Assembly: GCF_033095865.1 (NCBI RefSeq)
Contig: NZ_AP019365.1
Span: 254,001 to 318,000, forward strand
DNA from: Pseudomonas sp. KU43P
GTDB lineage: Bacteria; Pseudomonadota; Gammaproteobacteria; Pseudomonadales; Pseudomonadaceae
Reading direction: 5' to 3'
DNA: 64,000 bases
Position numbers and translations under genes: made by a program. Positions 18,775 to 29,021 of this stretch are shown here, piece by piece. The first letter of the stretch is position 1. Each line of letters starts with the position of its first letter. Under the pieces are notes generated by a model. It was not told the DNA's origin and searched no databases. It saw nothing but the letters and a program-made list of their open reading frames with translations.

Positions 18775-19830
18775 ATGAAGTTCGCTCCGAGAGCCATCGT
18801 CATCGGCCTGTCCTTGCTGTTCAGTGTCGAAACTTGGGCCGCCGAGCTCAAGCATTGGCCGGCAGAAGCTGCCAAGCAGCTCGATGCCATGATCGCCGCC
18901 AATGCCAACAAGGGTAACTACGCGGTTTTCGACATGGACAACACCAGCTACCGCTACGACCTCGAGGAGGCGCTGCTGCCCTTCATGGAGAACAAGGGGC
19001 TGCTGACCCGTGAAAAACTCGATCCTTCGCTCAAGCTGATCCCGTTCAAGGACACCGCCGAGCACAAGGAAAGCCTGTTCAGCTACTACTACCGACTGTG
19101 CGAGATCGACGACATGGTCTGCTACCCGTGGGTGGCTCAGGTTTTCTCCGGCTTCACTCTCAAGGAGCTCAAGGCCCAGGTCGACGAGCTGATGGCATCG
19201 GGCAAGCCAGTGCCCAGCACCTATTTCGAGGGTGACCAGGTCAAGCCGATCGAGGTGCAGCCGCCCAAGGTCTTTACCGGCCAGGCCGAGCTGTACAACA
19301 AGCTGATGGAGAACGGGATCGAGGTCTACGTGATCTCGGCCGCCTCGGAAGAACTGGTGCGCATGGTCGCCTCGGACCCCAAGTACGGCTACAACGTAAA
19401 GCCCGAGAATGTGATTGGCGTCAGCCTGCTGCTCAAGGACCGCACCAGCGGCCAGCTGACCACGGCGCGCAAGCAGATCAGCGCCGGGCACTACGATGCC
19501 AAGGCCAACGAAGGCCTGGAGCTGACGCCCTACCTATGGACGCCTGCCACCTGGATGGCCGGCAAGCAGGCGGCCATCCTCACTTATATCGATGAATGGA
19601 AGAAGCCGGTGCTGGTGGGTGGGGACACGCCAACCAGCGATGGCTACATGCAGTTCCATGGCGTGGATGTGGACAAGGGCGGTATCCACCTGTGGATAAA
19701 CCGCAAGGCCAAGTACATGGATCAGCTCAACGGGATGATCGCCAAGCATGCGGCGGCCCAGGCCAAGGAAGGGTTGCCGGTGACGGCGGACAAGAACTGG
19801 GTAATCGTGACGCCGGAGCAGATTCAGTAG
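18775..19830 (+). CDS. pchP: Periplasmic phosphorylcholine phosphatase PchP (HAD superfamily)
   Basis: A 351-residue secreted phosphatase. After a Sec signal peptide ending WAA (cut near residue 22) come the HAD motifs: I, DMDNT with nucleophile D53; II, S188 in VISAAS; III, K264 and GGDTPTSD with D284/D289. Subtracting 22 gives 31, 166, 242, 262 and 267, the numbers I recall for mature P. aeruginosa PchP, so the match is specific. It releases choline from phosphorylcholine set free by phospholipase C, feeding choline/betaine use. AGGAG precedes the ATG. Confidence 0.92.
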   Translation: MKFAPRAIVIGLSLLFSVETWAAELKHWPAEAAKQLDAMIAANANKGNYAVFDMDNTSYRYDLEEALLPFMENKGLLTREKLDPSLKLIPFKDTAEHKESLFSYYYRLCEIDDMVCYPWVAQVFSGFTLKELKAQVDELMASGKPVPSTYFEGDQVKPIEVQPPKVFTGQAELYNKLMENGIEVYVISAASEELVRMVASDPKYGYNVKPENVIGVSLLLKDRTSGQLTTARKQISAGHYDAKANEGLELTPYLWTPATWMAGKQAAILTYIDEWKKPVLVGGDTPTSDGYMQFHGVDVDKGGIHLWINRKAKYMDQLNGMIAKHAAAQAKEGLPVTADKNWVIVTPEQIQ

Positions 19831-19848
19831 GTGTCTGCTGCCTGCAGC

Positions 19849-19933
19849 GGTCCTGTCGACGGCAAGCCGGCTCCCACAAGTGATTGCAGCGCTGCATGAA
19901 CCTGTGGGAGCCGGCTTGCCGGCGATAGGGCCC
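19849..19933. repeat. Inverted REP pair
   Basis: REP copies at 19849-19880 (left flank altered to GTCGACGGCAAGCCGG) and 19901-19933, between the convergent ends of pchP and ilvD. Confidence 0.83.
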
Positions 19934-19941
19934 GTACAGGC

Positions 19942-19972
19942 AAAAAAAACCGGCGCTCAAGGCGCCGGTTCT
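19942..19972 (-). terminator. ilvD terminator
   Basis: On the reverse strand, ACCGGCGCC-TTGA-GCGCCGGT is followed by a run of eight T. It is a canonical intrinsic terminator just past ilvD. Confidence 0.9.
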
Positions 19973-19992
19973 CGCTTCACACCTTCAGAGCC

Positions 19993-21834
19993 TCACAGCC
20001 CTTCCAGCATCGCCTTGTTCCGCACAGCACCCTTGTCGGCACTGGTCGCCAGCAGGGCGTAGGCCTTCAGCGCGGTGGTCACCTTGCGCGGGCGCACTTC
20101 GGCCGGTTTCCAGCCCTTCTTGTCCTGCTCAACGCGACGCGCCGCCAGCTCTTCATCGCTGACTTGCAGGTTGATCGAGCGGTTAGGGATGTCGATCAGC
20201 ACCTTGTCGCCGTCGCGCACCAGGCCAATGGCGCCGCCCGCGGCAGCTTCTGGCGAGGCGTGGCCGATGGACAGGCCCGAGGTGCCGCCCGAGAAGCGGC
20301 CGTCGGTGAGCAGGGCGCAAGCCTTGCCCAGGCCTTTCGATTTCAAGTACGAAGTCGGGTAGAGCATCTCTTGCATGCCCGGGCCGCCTTTCGGGCCTTC
20401 GTAACGGATGATGACGATGTCACCGGCCTTCACTTCATCGGCGAGGATGCCACGCACGGCGCTGTCCTGGCTTTCGAAGATCTTCGCATTGCCTTCGAAC
20501 ACGTGGATCGACTCGTCGACACCGGCGGTCTTCACCACGCATCCATCCAGGGCGATGTTGCCGTACAGCACGGCCAGGCCGCCTTCTTGCGAGTAGGCGT
20601 GTTCGAAACTGCGGATGCAGCCGTTCTCGCGGTCGTCGTCGAGGGTTTCCCAACGGGTCGACTGGCTGAACGCGGTCTGGGTCGGGATACCGGCCGGGCC
20701 GGCCTTGAAGAAGGTGTGCACCGCTTCGTCATCGGTCTGGGTGATGTCCCACTTGGCGATGGCTTCTTCCATGCTGCGGCTGTGCACGGTCGGCAAGTCG
20801 GTGTGCAACAGGCCGCCACGGGCCAGCGAGCCGAGGATGCTGAAGATGCCACCGGCGCGGTGGACGTCCTCCATGTGGTACTTCTGGATGTTCGGCGCCA
20901 CCTTGCACAGCTGCGGCACCTTGCGCGACAGGCGATCGATGTCGCGCAGGTCGAACGCTACCTCGCCTTCCTGGGCTGCGGCGAGCAGGTGCAGGATGGT
21001 GTTGGTGGAACCGCCCATGGCGATGTCGAGCATCATGGCGTTCTCGAACGCCTTGAAGTTGGCGATGCTGCGCGGCAGCACCGACTCGTCGTTCTCGCCG
21101 TAGTAACGCTTGCACAGCTCGACGATGGTGCGGCCGGCGGTGAGGAACAGCTGCTCACGGTCGGCGTGGGTGGCCAGGGTCGAACCGTTGCCCGGCAGGG
21201 CCAGGCCCAGGGCTTCGGTCAGGCAGTTCATCGAGTTGGCGGTGAACATGCCGGAGCAGGAACCGCAGGTCGGGCAGGCGCTGCGCTCGTACTCAGCGAC
21301 TTTCTCGTCGGAGGCCGAGGAGTCGGCGGCGATGACCATGGCGTCTACCAGGTCCAGGCCGTGGCTGGCGAGCTTGGTCTTGCCGGCTTCCATCGGGCCG
21401 CCAGAGACGAAGATCACCGGAATGTTCAGGCGCAGGGCGGCCATCAGCATACCGGGGGTGATCTTGTCGCAGTTGGAGATGCAGACGATGGCGTCGGCGC
21501 AGTGGGCATTGACCATGTATTCCACGGCGTCGGCGATGATCTCGCGGCTCGGCAGGGAATAGAGCATGCCGTCATGGCCCATGGCGATGCCGTCGTCGAC
21601 CGCGATGGTGTTGAATTCCTTGGCCACGCCACCGGCGCGTTCGATCTCGCGGGCGACCAGCTGGCCCAGGTCCTTCAGGTGCACATGACCCGGGACGAAC
21701 TGGGTGAACGAGTTGGCGATGGCGATGATCGGTTTCTTGAAATCTTCATCCTTCATCCCGGTGGCGCGCCACAGGGCACGGGCGCCGGCCATGTTGCGGC
21801 CTTGGGTGGAGGTCTTGGAACGATAATCAGGCAT
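19993..21834 (-). CDS. ilvD: Dihydroxy-acid dehydratase IlvD
   Basis: Dehydrates 2,3-dihydroxy-isovalerate and -methylvalerate to the 2-keto acids in valine, leucine and isoleucine synthesis, using an Fe-S cluster. At 613 residues it has full family length, with cluster cysteines in [10 protein letters not shown] and in the [15 protein letters not shown] segment, and the C-terminal [19 protein letters not shown]. The start [26 protein letters not shown] is the conserved N-terminus. It stands alone with its own terminator. Identification is beyond doubt. Confidence 0.98.
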   Translation of the reverse strand: MPDYRSKTSTQGRNMAGARALWRATGMKDEDFKKPIIAIANSFTQFVPGHVHLKDLGQLVAREIERAGGVAKEFNTIAVDDGIAMGHDGMLYSLPSREIIADAVEYMVNAHCADAIVCISNCDKITPGMLMAALRLNIPVIFVSGGPMEAGKTKLASHGLDLVDAMVIAADSSASDEKVAEYERSACPTCGSCSGMFTANSMNCLTEALGLALPGNGSTLATHADREQLFLTAGRTIVELCKRYYGENDESVLPRSIANFKAFENAMMLDIAMGGSTNTILHLLAAAQEGEVAFDLRDIDRLSRKVPQLCKVAPNIQKYHMEDVHRAGGIFSILGSLARGGLLHTDLPTVHSRSMEEAIAKWDITQTDDEAVHTFFKAGPAGIPTQTAFSQSTRWETLDDDRENGCIRSFEHAYSQEGGLAVLYGNIALDGCVVKTAGVDESIHVFEGNAKIFESQDSAVRGILADEVKAGDIVIIRYEGPKGGPGMQEMLYPTSYLKSKGLGKACALLTDGRFSGGTSGLSIGHASPEAAAGGAIGLVRDGDKVLIDIPNRSINLQVSDEELAARRVEQDKKGWKPAEVRPRKVTTALKAYALLATSADKGAVRNKAMLEGL

Positions 21835-22153
21835 GAAGCACTCCTGGCGGCTGAATCAGGTCACAAAAAGGGAAGTGAGCTTCTCTTGTCCTTTGCACCG
21901 CAGGCCGGTTGCCACTGGCACGGATGGGGGCCGAAGACACTACGGGATCGCCGCGTGCTTGGCCAGAGCTCATAAACCCGCCGGGGGATGACTGGCGATG
22001 AATAGCCCGATTCTACACCGCTGGCGCGGCGAGGGAACGAGTAAGCGCACGTTAGCCGAGGTGTGGTCGTGTGGCCCACTAACTATCTAGCGCCTTTTGC
22101 AGCGCATGGTCCTTAGCGTGGCGAGTGCCAATCGCCCTCCAGAGGATCTGATC
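21835..22153. other. 319-base gap between divergent ilvD and PI-PLC genes
   Basis: No convincing gene. A reverse-strand TAGAAT (22010-22015) could be the -10 of ilvD. A GAGGA seven bases ahead of the PI-PLC ATG is a usable ribosome site. Short frames here have no ribosome site or recognisable product. No REP copy is present. Confidence 0.5.
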
Positions 22154-23230
22154 ATGCGAGCGATCTACCCACTCGGCTGCTTCTGCGGCCTGCTTTTGTG
22201 CCTGGCCACAGCGGCCCAGGCACACCCGGACGACGCCTACTCACACAGTGCGCTTGACCCGTTCACCGACAAGAGCGACTGGATGAGCGCGATACGTGAC
22301 GACGTGAAACTGAGTGAACTGGCATTGCCGGGTACCCATGATTCTTCAACGTTCGACAAGCAGCTGTTTCCGATCCTCGATGACATCGTTGTCACCCAGT
22401 CACTCAACTTCGATGACCAGCTGAAATACGGCATCAGGGTGTTCGACCTGCGTTTGCGGCGCACCGGTGATGCCTTGGCCCTGCATCATGGCCCGATCTT
22501 TCTCGACAAGATGTTCGGCTCGGCATTGCGCTCGATCGAGCGATTTCTCCAGGCCAACCCCAGCGAGACCGTGCTCTTCCGGGTCCGGGAAGAACACCAG
22601 GCGGACAGCAATGCAACCGCCAGCTTGGCGGAAGTATTCGACCGCTACATGAAGCAGTTTTCCAGCACTCACCTGCAGGCCCCGCGCAGCAACGTCACGC
22701 TAGGCGAGGCGCGTGGCAAGTTCGTGGTGCTTTCCAATGTTTCCAACCTGAACCCCTACGGGCTCAGCTATGGCAATTTCGACGTCCAGGATGCCTACGC
22801 GCTGGCCACCAACTGGGACCTGCACGAGAAGTACATCAAGGTCATGCATCAGCTCTACCGCGCGGCCGCGGGCGACCCGGACAGGTTCTATGTGAACTAC
22901 CTGTCCGGCAGCGTGGGTGCCTTCCCCTATTTCGTCGCCAGCGGGCATGTTTCGCCTGCCACGGACGCTCCCAGGCTGGCGACAGGGCTCATTTCGGTAG
23001 GTGACGTCGCCTGGTACACGAGTTTTCCCAGAACGACCTGTGTGCTGCGGGTGTGCACCATTTCCTTTGAAGGTACCAATGTACTGACGCGCGACGATCT
23101 GAAGGAGCTGAACGCGATGGGAACGAGCAAGCGGACCGTCGGCATCATCATGGCGGACTTTCCCGGAGAGTCGTTGATTGCCAACGTCATCGCCAATAAC
23201 CATCACGTGGTGCATGACCTGGGGAAGTGA
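22154..23230 (+). CDS. Secreted PI-PLC X-domain phosphodiesterase
   Basis: A 358-residue protein with a Sec signal peptide (MRAIYPLGCFCGLLLCLATAAQA, residues 1-23) and a TIM-barrel PI-PLC X domain. Catalytic features of bacterial PI-PLC are in place: H62-D63 in LPGTHDSSTF (general base), R100 in VFDLRLRR, and H112 in LALHHGPIF (general acid). It would cleave phosphatidylinositol-like or other glycerophosphodiester head groups outside the cytoplasm; the lipid is unknown, since pseudomonads lack PI. A start at 22154 puts the signal peptide first. I do not recall a homologue at this place in P. putida KT2440, so it may be an accessory insert. Confidence 0.85.
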   Translation: MRAIYPLGCFCGLLLCLATAAQAHPDDAYSHSALDPFTDKSDWMSAIRDDVKLSELALPGTHDSSTFDKQLFPILDDIVVTQSLNFDDQLKYGIRVFDLRLRRTGDALALHHGPIFLDKMFGSALRSIERFLQANPSETVLFRVREEHQADSNATASLAEVFDRYMKQFSSTHLQAPRSNVTLGEARGKFVVLSNVSNLNPYGLSYGNFDVQDAYALATNWDLHEKYIKVMHQLYRAAAGDPDRFYVNYLSGSVGAFPYFVASGHVSPATDAPRLATGLISVGDVAWYTSFPRTTCVLRVCTISFEGTNVLTRDDLKELNAMGTSKRTVGIIMADFPGESLIANVIANNHHVVHDLGK

Positions 23231-23247
23231 GCACTGCACTGGAAACG

Positions 23248-23275
23248 AAAAAGGGGCCGCAAATGCGGCCCCTTT
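23248..23275. terminator. Bidirectional terminator between PI-PLC and rlmI
   Basis: AAAAAGGGGCCGC-AAAT-GCGGCCCCTTT: a perfect 8-bp GC stem with A and T flanks, so it can work for both convergent genes. Confidence 0.88.
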
Positions 23276-23288
23276 CCTTGATTGCCAG

Positions 23289-24485
23289 TTAGCTGTTGGG
23301 CAGCAGACGGCAGGTGATGCTCTTGATGTAGCGGGTTTCGGCAATGGCCGGGTGCACCGGATGGTCCGGACCCTGGCCGCCGCGCTCGAGCAGCTGCAGG
23401 TTGCGGTCCAGATGGCGGGCGCTGGTCAGCAGGATGTTGTGCAGGTCGTCCTCGGGCAGGTGCATCGAGCACGAGGCGCTGACCAGGATGCCGTCCTTGG
23501 TCAGCATGCGCATGGCCTGTTCGTTGAGGCGGCGATAGGCCGCTTCGCCGTTTTTCAGGTCTTTCTTACGCTTGATGAAGGCGGGTGGATCGGCAATGAT
23601 CACGTCGAAACGCTCTTCGGCGGCCTTCAGCTCGCGCAGGGCCTCGAACACGTCACCTTCGATGCAGGTCAGCTTCTCGCTGATGCCATTGAGCGCGGCG
23701 TTACGCTCGACGCCGTCCAGGGCAAAGCCCGAGGCATCGACGCAGAACACTTCGCTGGCGCCGAATGCACCGGCCTGCACACCCCAGCCACCGATGTAGC
23801 TGAACAGGTCGAGGACGCGCTTGCCTTTGACATAGGGCGCCAGGCGCGCGCGGTTCATGCGGTGATCGTAGAACCAGCCAGTCTTCTGCCCTTCGCGGAC
23901 CGGGGCTTCGAACTTGACGCCGTTCTCTTCCAGGGGCACCCAGTCCGGCACTTCGCCGTAGACGGTTTCGACATAGCGCTGCAGGCCTTCGGCATCGCGG
24001 GCTGCGGAGTCGTTCTTGAACAAGATGCCGCTTGGCTTGAGGACCTGTACCAGGGCGGCGATCACGTCATCCTTGTGCAGCTCCATGGTGGCCGAGGCCA
24101 GCTGGACCACGAGGATGTCGAAGAAGCGGTCGACCACCAGGCCCGGCAACAGGTCGGAGTCGCCGTAAACCAGGCGATAGCACGGTTTGTCGAACAGGCG
24201 CTCACGCAGCGACAGCGCGACGTTCAGGCGGTGCACCAGCAGCGACTTGTCCAGCGGCAGCTTGGCGTCGCGCGACAGCAGGCGGGCGCAGATCAGGTTG
24301 TTCGGGCTCAGCGCCACGATGCCCAGCGGCTTGCCACTGGCAGCCTCGAGGACCGCCTGCTGGCCGGCCTGGAAGCCTTGCAGCGGGGTCGCGGTGACGT
24401 CGACTTCGTTGCTGTAGACCCACAGGTGGCCGGCGCGCAGGCGGCGGTCGGCATTGGCTTTGAGGCGAAGGCTGGGCAGGGACAT
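23289..24485 (-). CDS. rlmI: 23S rRNA m5C1962 methyltransferase RlmI
   Basis: SAM-dependent enzyme that methylates C5 of C1962 in 23S rRNA. At 398 residues it equals E. coli RlmI in size: an N-terminal PUA domain (LKANADRRLRAGHLWVYSNEVD), a central domain, and a Rossmann methyltransferase with VLDLFSYIGGWGVQA (SAM motif I), ADPPAF (motif IV) and SASCSMH carrying the catalytic-region Cys. The ATG at 24485 was chosen because the PUA domain begins there; the frame is open further up through a REP and the HDOD gene without meaning. Confidence 0.94.
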   Translation of the reverse strand: MSLPSLRLKANADRRLRAGHLWVYSNEVDVTATPLQGFQAGQQAVLEAASGKPLGIVALSPNNLICARLLSRDAKLPLDKSLLVHRLNVALSLRERLFDKPCYRLVYGDSDLLPGLVVDRFFDILVVQLASATMELHKDDVIAALVQVLKPSGILFKNDSAARDAEGLQRYVETVYGEVPDWVPLEENGVKFEAPVREGQKTGWFYDHRMNRARLAPYVKGKRVLDLFSYIGGWGVQAGAFGASEVFCVDASGFALDGVERNAALNGISEKLTCIEGDVFEALRELKAAEERFDVIIADPPAFIKRKKDLKNGEAAYRRLNEQAMRMLTKDGILVSASCSMHLPEDDLHNILLTSARHLDRNLQLLERGGQGPDHPVHPAIAETRYIKSITCRLLPNS

Positions 24486-24560
24486 GACGTCGCTCCGGGA
24501 AAAAAGAGCGGGAGTATAACGGGTTGGCCCGGGGATTGGGGCGGGGCTCGACAAAGTGCT

Positions 24561-24592
24561 GGCTTCATCGCCGGCAAGCCGGCTCCCACAGG
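24561..24592. repeat. Single REP element
   Basis: Perfect REP core in the gap between divergent rlmI and the HDOD gene, about ten bases upstream of the HDOD -10 element, so it could influence that promoter. Confidence 0.85.
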
Positions 24593-24601
24593 TTCTACCG
24601 G

Positions 24602-24610
24602 TGCTAGAAT
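24602..24610 (+). promoter_or_regulatory. Extended -10 promoter of the HDOD gene
   Basis: TGC-TAGAAT, followed by AAGGAG (24622-24627) as ribosome site. No clear -35; the REP lies where one would be expected. Confidence 0.6.
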
Positions 24611-24636
24611 CCCGCTTCCTCAAGGAGTGTGCACGC

Positions 24637-25509
24637 ATGTCCCAAGAACTCAGCGCCGAACAGATCCAGCAAGCCCTGCAAGGCATCACCATTCCGCCGC
24701 AACCGCAGATCATGGTCGACCTGCAGTTCGAGCAGTACATGCCCGACCCGGACCTGGAAACCATCGCCAAGCTGATTTCCCAGGATCCCGGCCTTTCCGG
24801 TGCGTTGCTCAAGCTGGTCAACTCCCCGCATTTCGGCTTGTCCAACAAGATCGGTTCGATCCAGCGGGCGGTCAACCTGCTGGGCAGCCGCTCGATCATC
24901 AACCTGATCAACGCCCAATCGATCAAAGGCGAAATGAGCGACGAGACCATCGTTACTCTCAACCGCTTCTGGGACACCGCCCAGGACGTGGCCATGACCT
25001 GCCTGACCCTGGCCAAGCGCACCGGCATCCAGGCGGCGGACGAGGCCTACACCCTTGGGCTGTTCCATGACTGCGGCGTGCCACTGATGCTCAAGCGCTT
25101 CCCCAATTACATGGACGTGCTGGAGCAGGCCTACGCCTGTGCCGACGCAGATACCCGGGTGGTCGATACCGAGAACCGCGCCTTCAACACCAATCACTCG
25201 GTGGTCGGCTATTTCACCGCCAAGTCCTGGCGGTTGCCGGAGCACATCAGCGCAGCCATCGCCAATCATCACAACGCACTGGCGGTATTCCGTGAGGAAT
25301 CGTCGCGCAATACCCAGAGCCAGCTGAAGAACCTGCTGGCGGTGCTGAAGATGGCGGAGCACATCTGCGCCTCGTACCGCGTGCTGGGCAACCAGAACGT
25401 CGATCACGAATGGCTGGCGGTCGGCCCGCTGGTACTCGACTACATCGGTTTGTCGGAGTACGACTTCGAGAACCTCAAACAGAACATTCGCGAGTTGGGC
25501 GGGCACTGA
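24637..25509 (+). CDS. HDOD-domain protein
   Basis: A 290-residue cytoplasmic protein that is nearly all HDOD domain (about residues 20-215). HDOD is a degenerate HD fold used in signalling; typical catalytic HD pairs are only partly kept (LGLFHDCGVPLML and NTNHSVVGYFTAKSW in helices). The family acts in bacterial stress and motility signalling, often without enzymatic activity. AAGGAG lies ten bases before the ATG. The gene is three bases ahead of mutM, so they form an operon, although no functional link is evident. Role unknown. Confidence 0.85.
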   Translation: MSQELSAEQIQQALQGITIPPQPQIMVDLQFEQYMPDPDLETIAKLISQDPGLSGALLKLVNSPHFGLSNKIGSIQRAVNLLGSRSIINLINAQSIKGEMSDETIVTLNRFWDTAQDVAMTCLTLAKRTGIQAADEAYTLGLFHDCGVPLMLKRFPNYMDVLEQAYACADADTRVVDTENRAFNTNHSVVGYFTAKSWRLPEHISAAIANHHNALAVFREESSRNTQSQLKNLLAVLKMAEHICASYRVLGNQNVDHEWLAVGPLVLDYIGLSEYDFENLKQNIRELGGH

Positions 25510-25512
25510 CCG

Positions 25513-26325
25513 ATGCCAGAACTACCCGAAGTCGAAACCACCCGGCGCGGTATTGCGCCGCACCTGCAAGGCCAGCGCGTCAGCCGCGTGGTGGTGCGTG
25601 ACCGGCGCCTGCGCTGGCCGATCCCCGAAGATCTGGACGTGCGGCTGTCCGGGCAGCGCATCGTCAGCGTCGATCGACGGGCCAAGTACCTGTTGATCAA
25701 TGCCGAAGTGGGCACGCTGATCAGCCACCTGGGCATGTCGGGCAACCTACGCCTGGTCGAGGTGGGGCTGCCGGCGGGCAAGCATGAGCATGTCGACATC
25801 GAGCTGGAGTCGGGGCTGATGTTGCGTTACACCGACCCACGGCGTTTCGGCGCCATGCTCTGGAGCCTCGATCCGCTCAACCACGAGCTGCTACTGCGCC
25901 TGGGGCCCGAGCCGCTGACCGACCTGTTCGACGGCGAACGGCTGTTCCAGCTGTCGCGCGGGCGGTCGATGGCGGTCAAGCCGTTCATCATGGACAACGC
26001 CGTGGTGGTGGGGGTGGGCAACATCTACGCGACCGAGGCGCTGTTCGCGGCGGGCATCGACCCTCGTCGGGAAGCGGGCGGAATTTCGCGGGCGCGTTAT
26101 CTGAAGCTGGCCATCGAGATCAAGCGCGTGCTGGCGGCGGCCATCGAGCAGGGCGGAACGACCTTGCGCGATTTCATCGGTGGCGACGGGCAGCCGGGGT
26201 ATTTCCAGCAGGAACTGTTCGTCTATGGGCGGGGCGGGATGCCGTGCAAGCTGTGCGGCACGACCTTGCGCGAGGTGAAGCTGGGGCAGCGGGCCAGCGT
26301 GTACTGCCCGCGCTGCCAGCGCTGA
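25513..26325 (+). CDS. mutM: Formamidopyrimidine-DNA glycosylase MutM (Fpg)
   Basis: Base-excision repair enzyme removing 8-oxoguanine and formamidopyrimidines, with AP-lyase activity. At 270 residues it is standard. After Met removal the N-terminal proline ([13 protein letters not shown]) is the Schiff-base nucleophile with the following Glu as acid. VDRRAKYLL holds the conserved Lys. [13 protein letters not shown] is the helix-two-turn-helix, and the zinc finger C-x2-C-x16-C-x2-C ends the protein (CKLCGTT ... CPRCQR). It is cotranscribed with the HDOD gene. Confidence 0.97.
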   Translation: MPELPEVETTRRGIAPHLQGQRVSRVVVRDRRLRWPIPEDLDVRLSGQRIVSVDRRAKYLLINAEVGTLISHLGMSGNLRLVEVGLPAGKHEHVDIELESGLMLRYTDPRRFGAMLWSLDPLNHELLLRLGPEPLTDLFDGERLFQLSRGRSMAVKPFIMDNAVVVGVGNIYATEALFAAGIDPRREAGGISRARYLKLAIEIKRVLAAAIEQGGTTLRDFIGGDGQPGYFQQELFVYGRGGMPCKLCGTTLREVKLGQRASVYCPRCQR

Positions 26326-26332
26326 ATTCGAG

Positions 26333-26437
26333 GGCCTTATCGCCGGCAAGCCGGCTCCCACAGAGCGCGGTGTGATCCATCCGGCTCCCACAGAGCTCGG
26401 TGTGATCCATGTGGGAGCCGGCTTGCCGGCGATAGAG
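26333..26437. repeat. REP pair with an internal 30-base tandem duplication
   Basis: REP copies at 26333-26362 and 26410-26437. Between them, 26351-26380 and 26381-26410 are two tandem 30-base units (ccggctcccacagagc..gg, then tgtgatccat) that differ at one base. Half of a REP and its spacer have been duplicated, a young event given 29/30 identity. Confidence 0.85.
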
Positions 26438-26449
26438 ACGCTGCTGAAA

Positions 26450-27400
<951 letters not shown>

Positions 27401-28999
27401 TCATGCACTCTGTGCCAGGCGGCTGGAAAGGGCGTCGGTGAGCTTCGCGCTGAGGGCGTACACCGACAATTGCGGGTTGGCCCCGATGCTGGTGGGGAAC
27501 AGCGATCCGTCGTGGATCGACAGGTTTTCCAGCTGATGATGGCGTCCCAGGCTGTCGCATACCGCCTGGCGCGGGTCTTCGCCCATGGCGCAGCCGCCCA
27601 TCACATGGGCGCTGCCCAGGCGTGTGCGGAACAGCTCCAGGCGCAATCCGTCGATCATCTGCTGCGCCTGTGCCAGGCTGCTGGCGGCGCGGGCATCGCT
27701 GTGCACCGGGGTCACCTGGGTGGCGCCGGCGGCGAACTGGATCTGCGCCATGCTGTGATAGGCCCGGCGCAGGCCGTCACGCAGGTAATCGCTGACCGGG
27801 TAATCGAGCACCGGCGAGCCATCGCCCCGTAATTGCACCTTACCGCCCGGGCTTTGTGGGTGGAAACCGTCGCGCAGCAGCGCCAGCATCACATGGGTAT
27901 GCGGCAGCTCGGCCATGCGCTGGGCATTGTCGCTGCCGTGGCCGCCGAGCAGGGTGCTGGCCAAGGCCGGGTGCAGTGGCGGAACCTCCAGCTTGTAGCC
28001 CACCGCACCGTCGACCCCGTTCTGCCACTGGAAGTGGTCGCTGTAGATGGACTGTGGGGCACCGTAGAACGGGTCGATACGTTCGTCGAAACGCGCGGCA
28101 CTGAAGTTGACCAAGTGCAGGAAGGTGCGCTGGCCCAGGCGGCCGTGAGGGTCGGGCGCCTTGGAACGCAGTAGCAGAGCAGGGCTGTTGATGCCACCTC
28201 CAGCCAGAATGTAATGCCGAGCCTGCACCCTTATGCTGCGCCCTGTCGGCTGTATACCCTGGGCATCCAGGGCCTGGCAGTGGAGTTGAGCTATGCGTTC
28301 ACCGTTGTGCTCGAAGCGCTCGGCCCGCGCCAGGTACAGCAGTTCGCCGCCGTTTTCGAGCAGGGCGGGAATGCGCGTCACCAGCATCGATTGCTTGGCA
28401 TTGACTGGGCAGCCCATGCCGCAGTAACCGAGGTTCCAGCAGCCGCGCACGTTGCGCGGGATCACCGCCCAGCGGTAGCCGAGCTGCTCGCAGCCCCGAC
28501 GCAGCACGTCGTTGTTGGCATTGGGCGGCATGGCCCAAGGGCTGATTCCCAGTGCCTGCTCGATGTTTTCGAACCAGGGGCGCATGGCATCCTCACCCAG
28601 GCCTTTCACCTCGTGCGCAGCGGCCCAGTGCGCCAGAGTCTGCGCGGGTGTGCGAAAGCTCGATGTCCAGTTGACCAGGGTAGTGCCGCCCACGGCGCGG
28701 CCCTGGAGGATGGTGATGGCGCCGTTCTTGCTCATTCGGCCCAGGCCTTCCTGATACAAAGTGGCGTAGGCCTCGTTCTCCAGCAGGTGGAAATCGCTGC
28801 TGGTCTTCAGCGGGCCTTCCTCGATCAGCAACACCTTGAACCCCGCGGCGCTGAGCATCTGCGCGCTGGTGGCGCCTCCGGCACCGCTGCCGATCACGAC
28901 GATGTCGGCCTGCAGGGTGAGGTCGTGTTCCAGGCGTGAGCCGTCGTGGGTGATCCAGCCGCGCTCGAGGCCTTGGCGAAACGGGTCGGTGACAGGCAT
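27401..28999 (-). CDS. GMC-family FAD oxidoreductase
   Basis: A 532-residue flavoprotein. The dinucleotide fold is IVVIGSGAGGATSA near residue 33, followed by GRAVGGTTLVNW (the GMC signature region), a cysteine-rich insertion (RGCWNLGYCGMGCPVNAKQ) and the C-terminal GGCAMGEDP. GMC enzymes oxidise alcohols or sterols to carbonyls. No signal peptide is visible, but the next gene encodes a small Tat lipoprotein 22 bases upstream, an arrangement like the large and small subunits of gluconate or sorbitol dehydrogenases. With calB upstream, an aromatic or aliphatic alcohol substrate is a reasonable guess. A cytochrome subunit is not present. Confidence 0.85.
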   Translation of the reverse strand: MPVTDPFRQGLERGWITHDGSRLEHDLTLQADIVVIGSGAGGATSAQMLSAAGFKVLLIEEGPLKTSSDFHLLENEAYATLYQEGLGRMSKNGAITILQGRAVGGTTLVNWTSSFRTPAQTLAHWAAAHEVKGLGEDAMRPWFENIEQALGISPWAMPPNANNDVLRRGCEQLGYRWAVIPRNVRGCWNLGYCGMGCPVNAKQSMLVTRIPALLENGGELLYLARAERFEHNGERIAQLHCQALDAQGIQPTGRSIRVQARHYILAGGGINSPALLLRSKAPDPHGRLGQRTFLHLVNFSAARFDERIDPFYGAPQSIYSDHFQWQNGVDGAVGYKLEVPPLHPALASTLLGGHGSDNAQRMAELPHTHVMLALLRDGFHPQSPGGKVQLRGDGSPVLDYPVSDYLRDGLRRAYHSMAQIQFAAGATQVTPVHSDARAASSLAQAQQMIDGLRLELFRTRLGSAHVMGGCAMGEDPRQAVCDSLGRHHQLENLSIHDGSLFPTSIGANPQLSVYALSAKLTDALSSRLAQSA

Positions 29000-29021
29000 A
29001 GGAAGGGAACCTTGCGGTGGG

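Noticed and set aside
20164..21975. Forward ORF of 603 codons opposite ilvD
   Set aside because: Antisense frame; IlvD is unambiguous on the other strand.
23178..25070. Forward ORF of 630 codons spanning rlmI
   Set aside because: Antisense of RlmI; the terminator and REP lie inside it.
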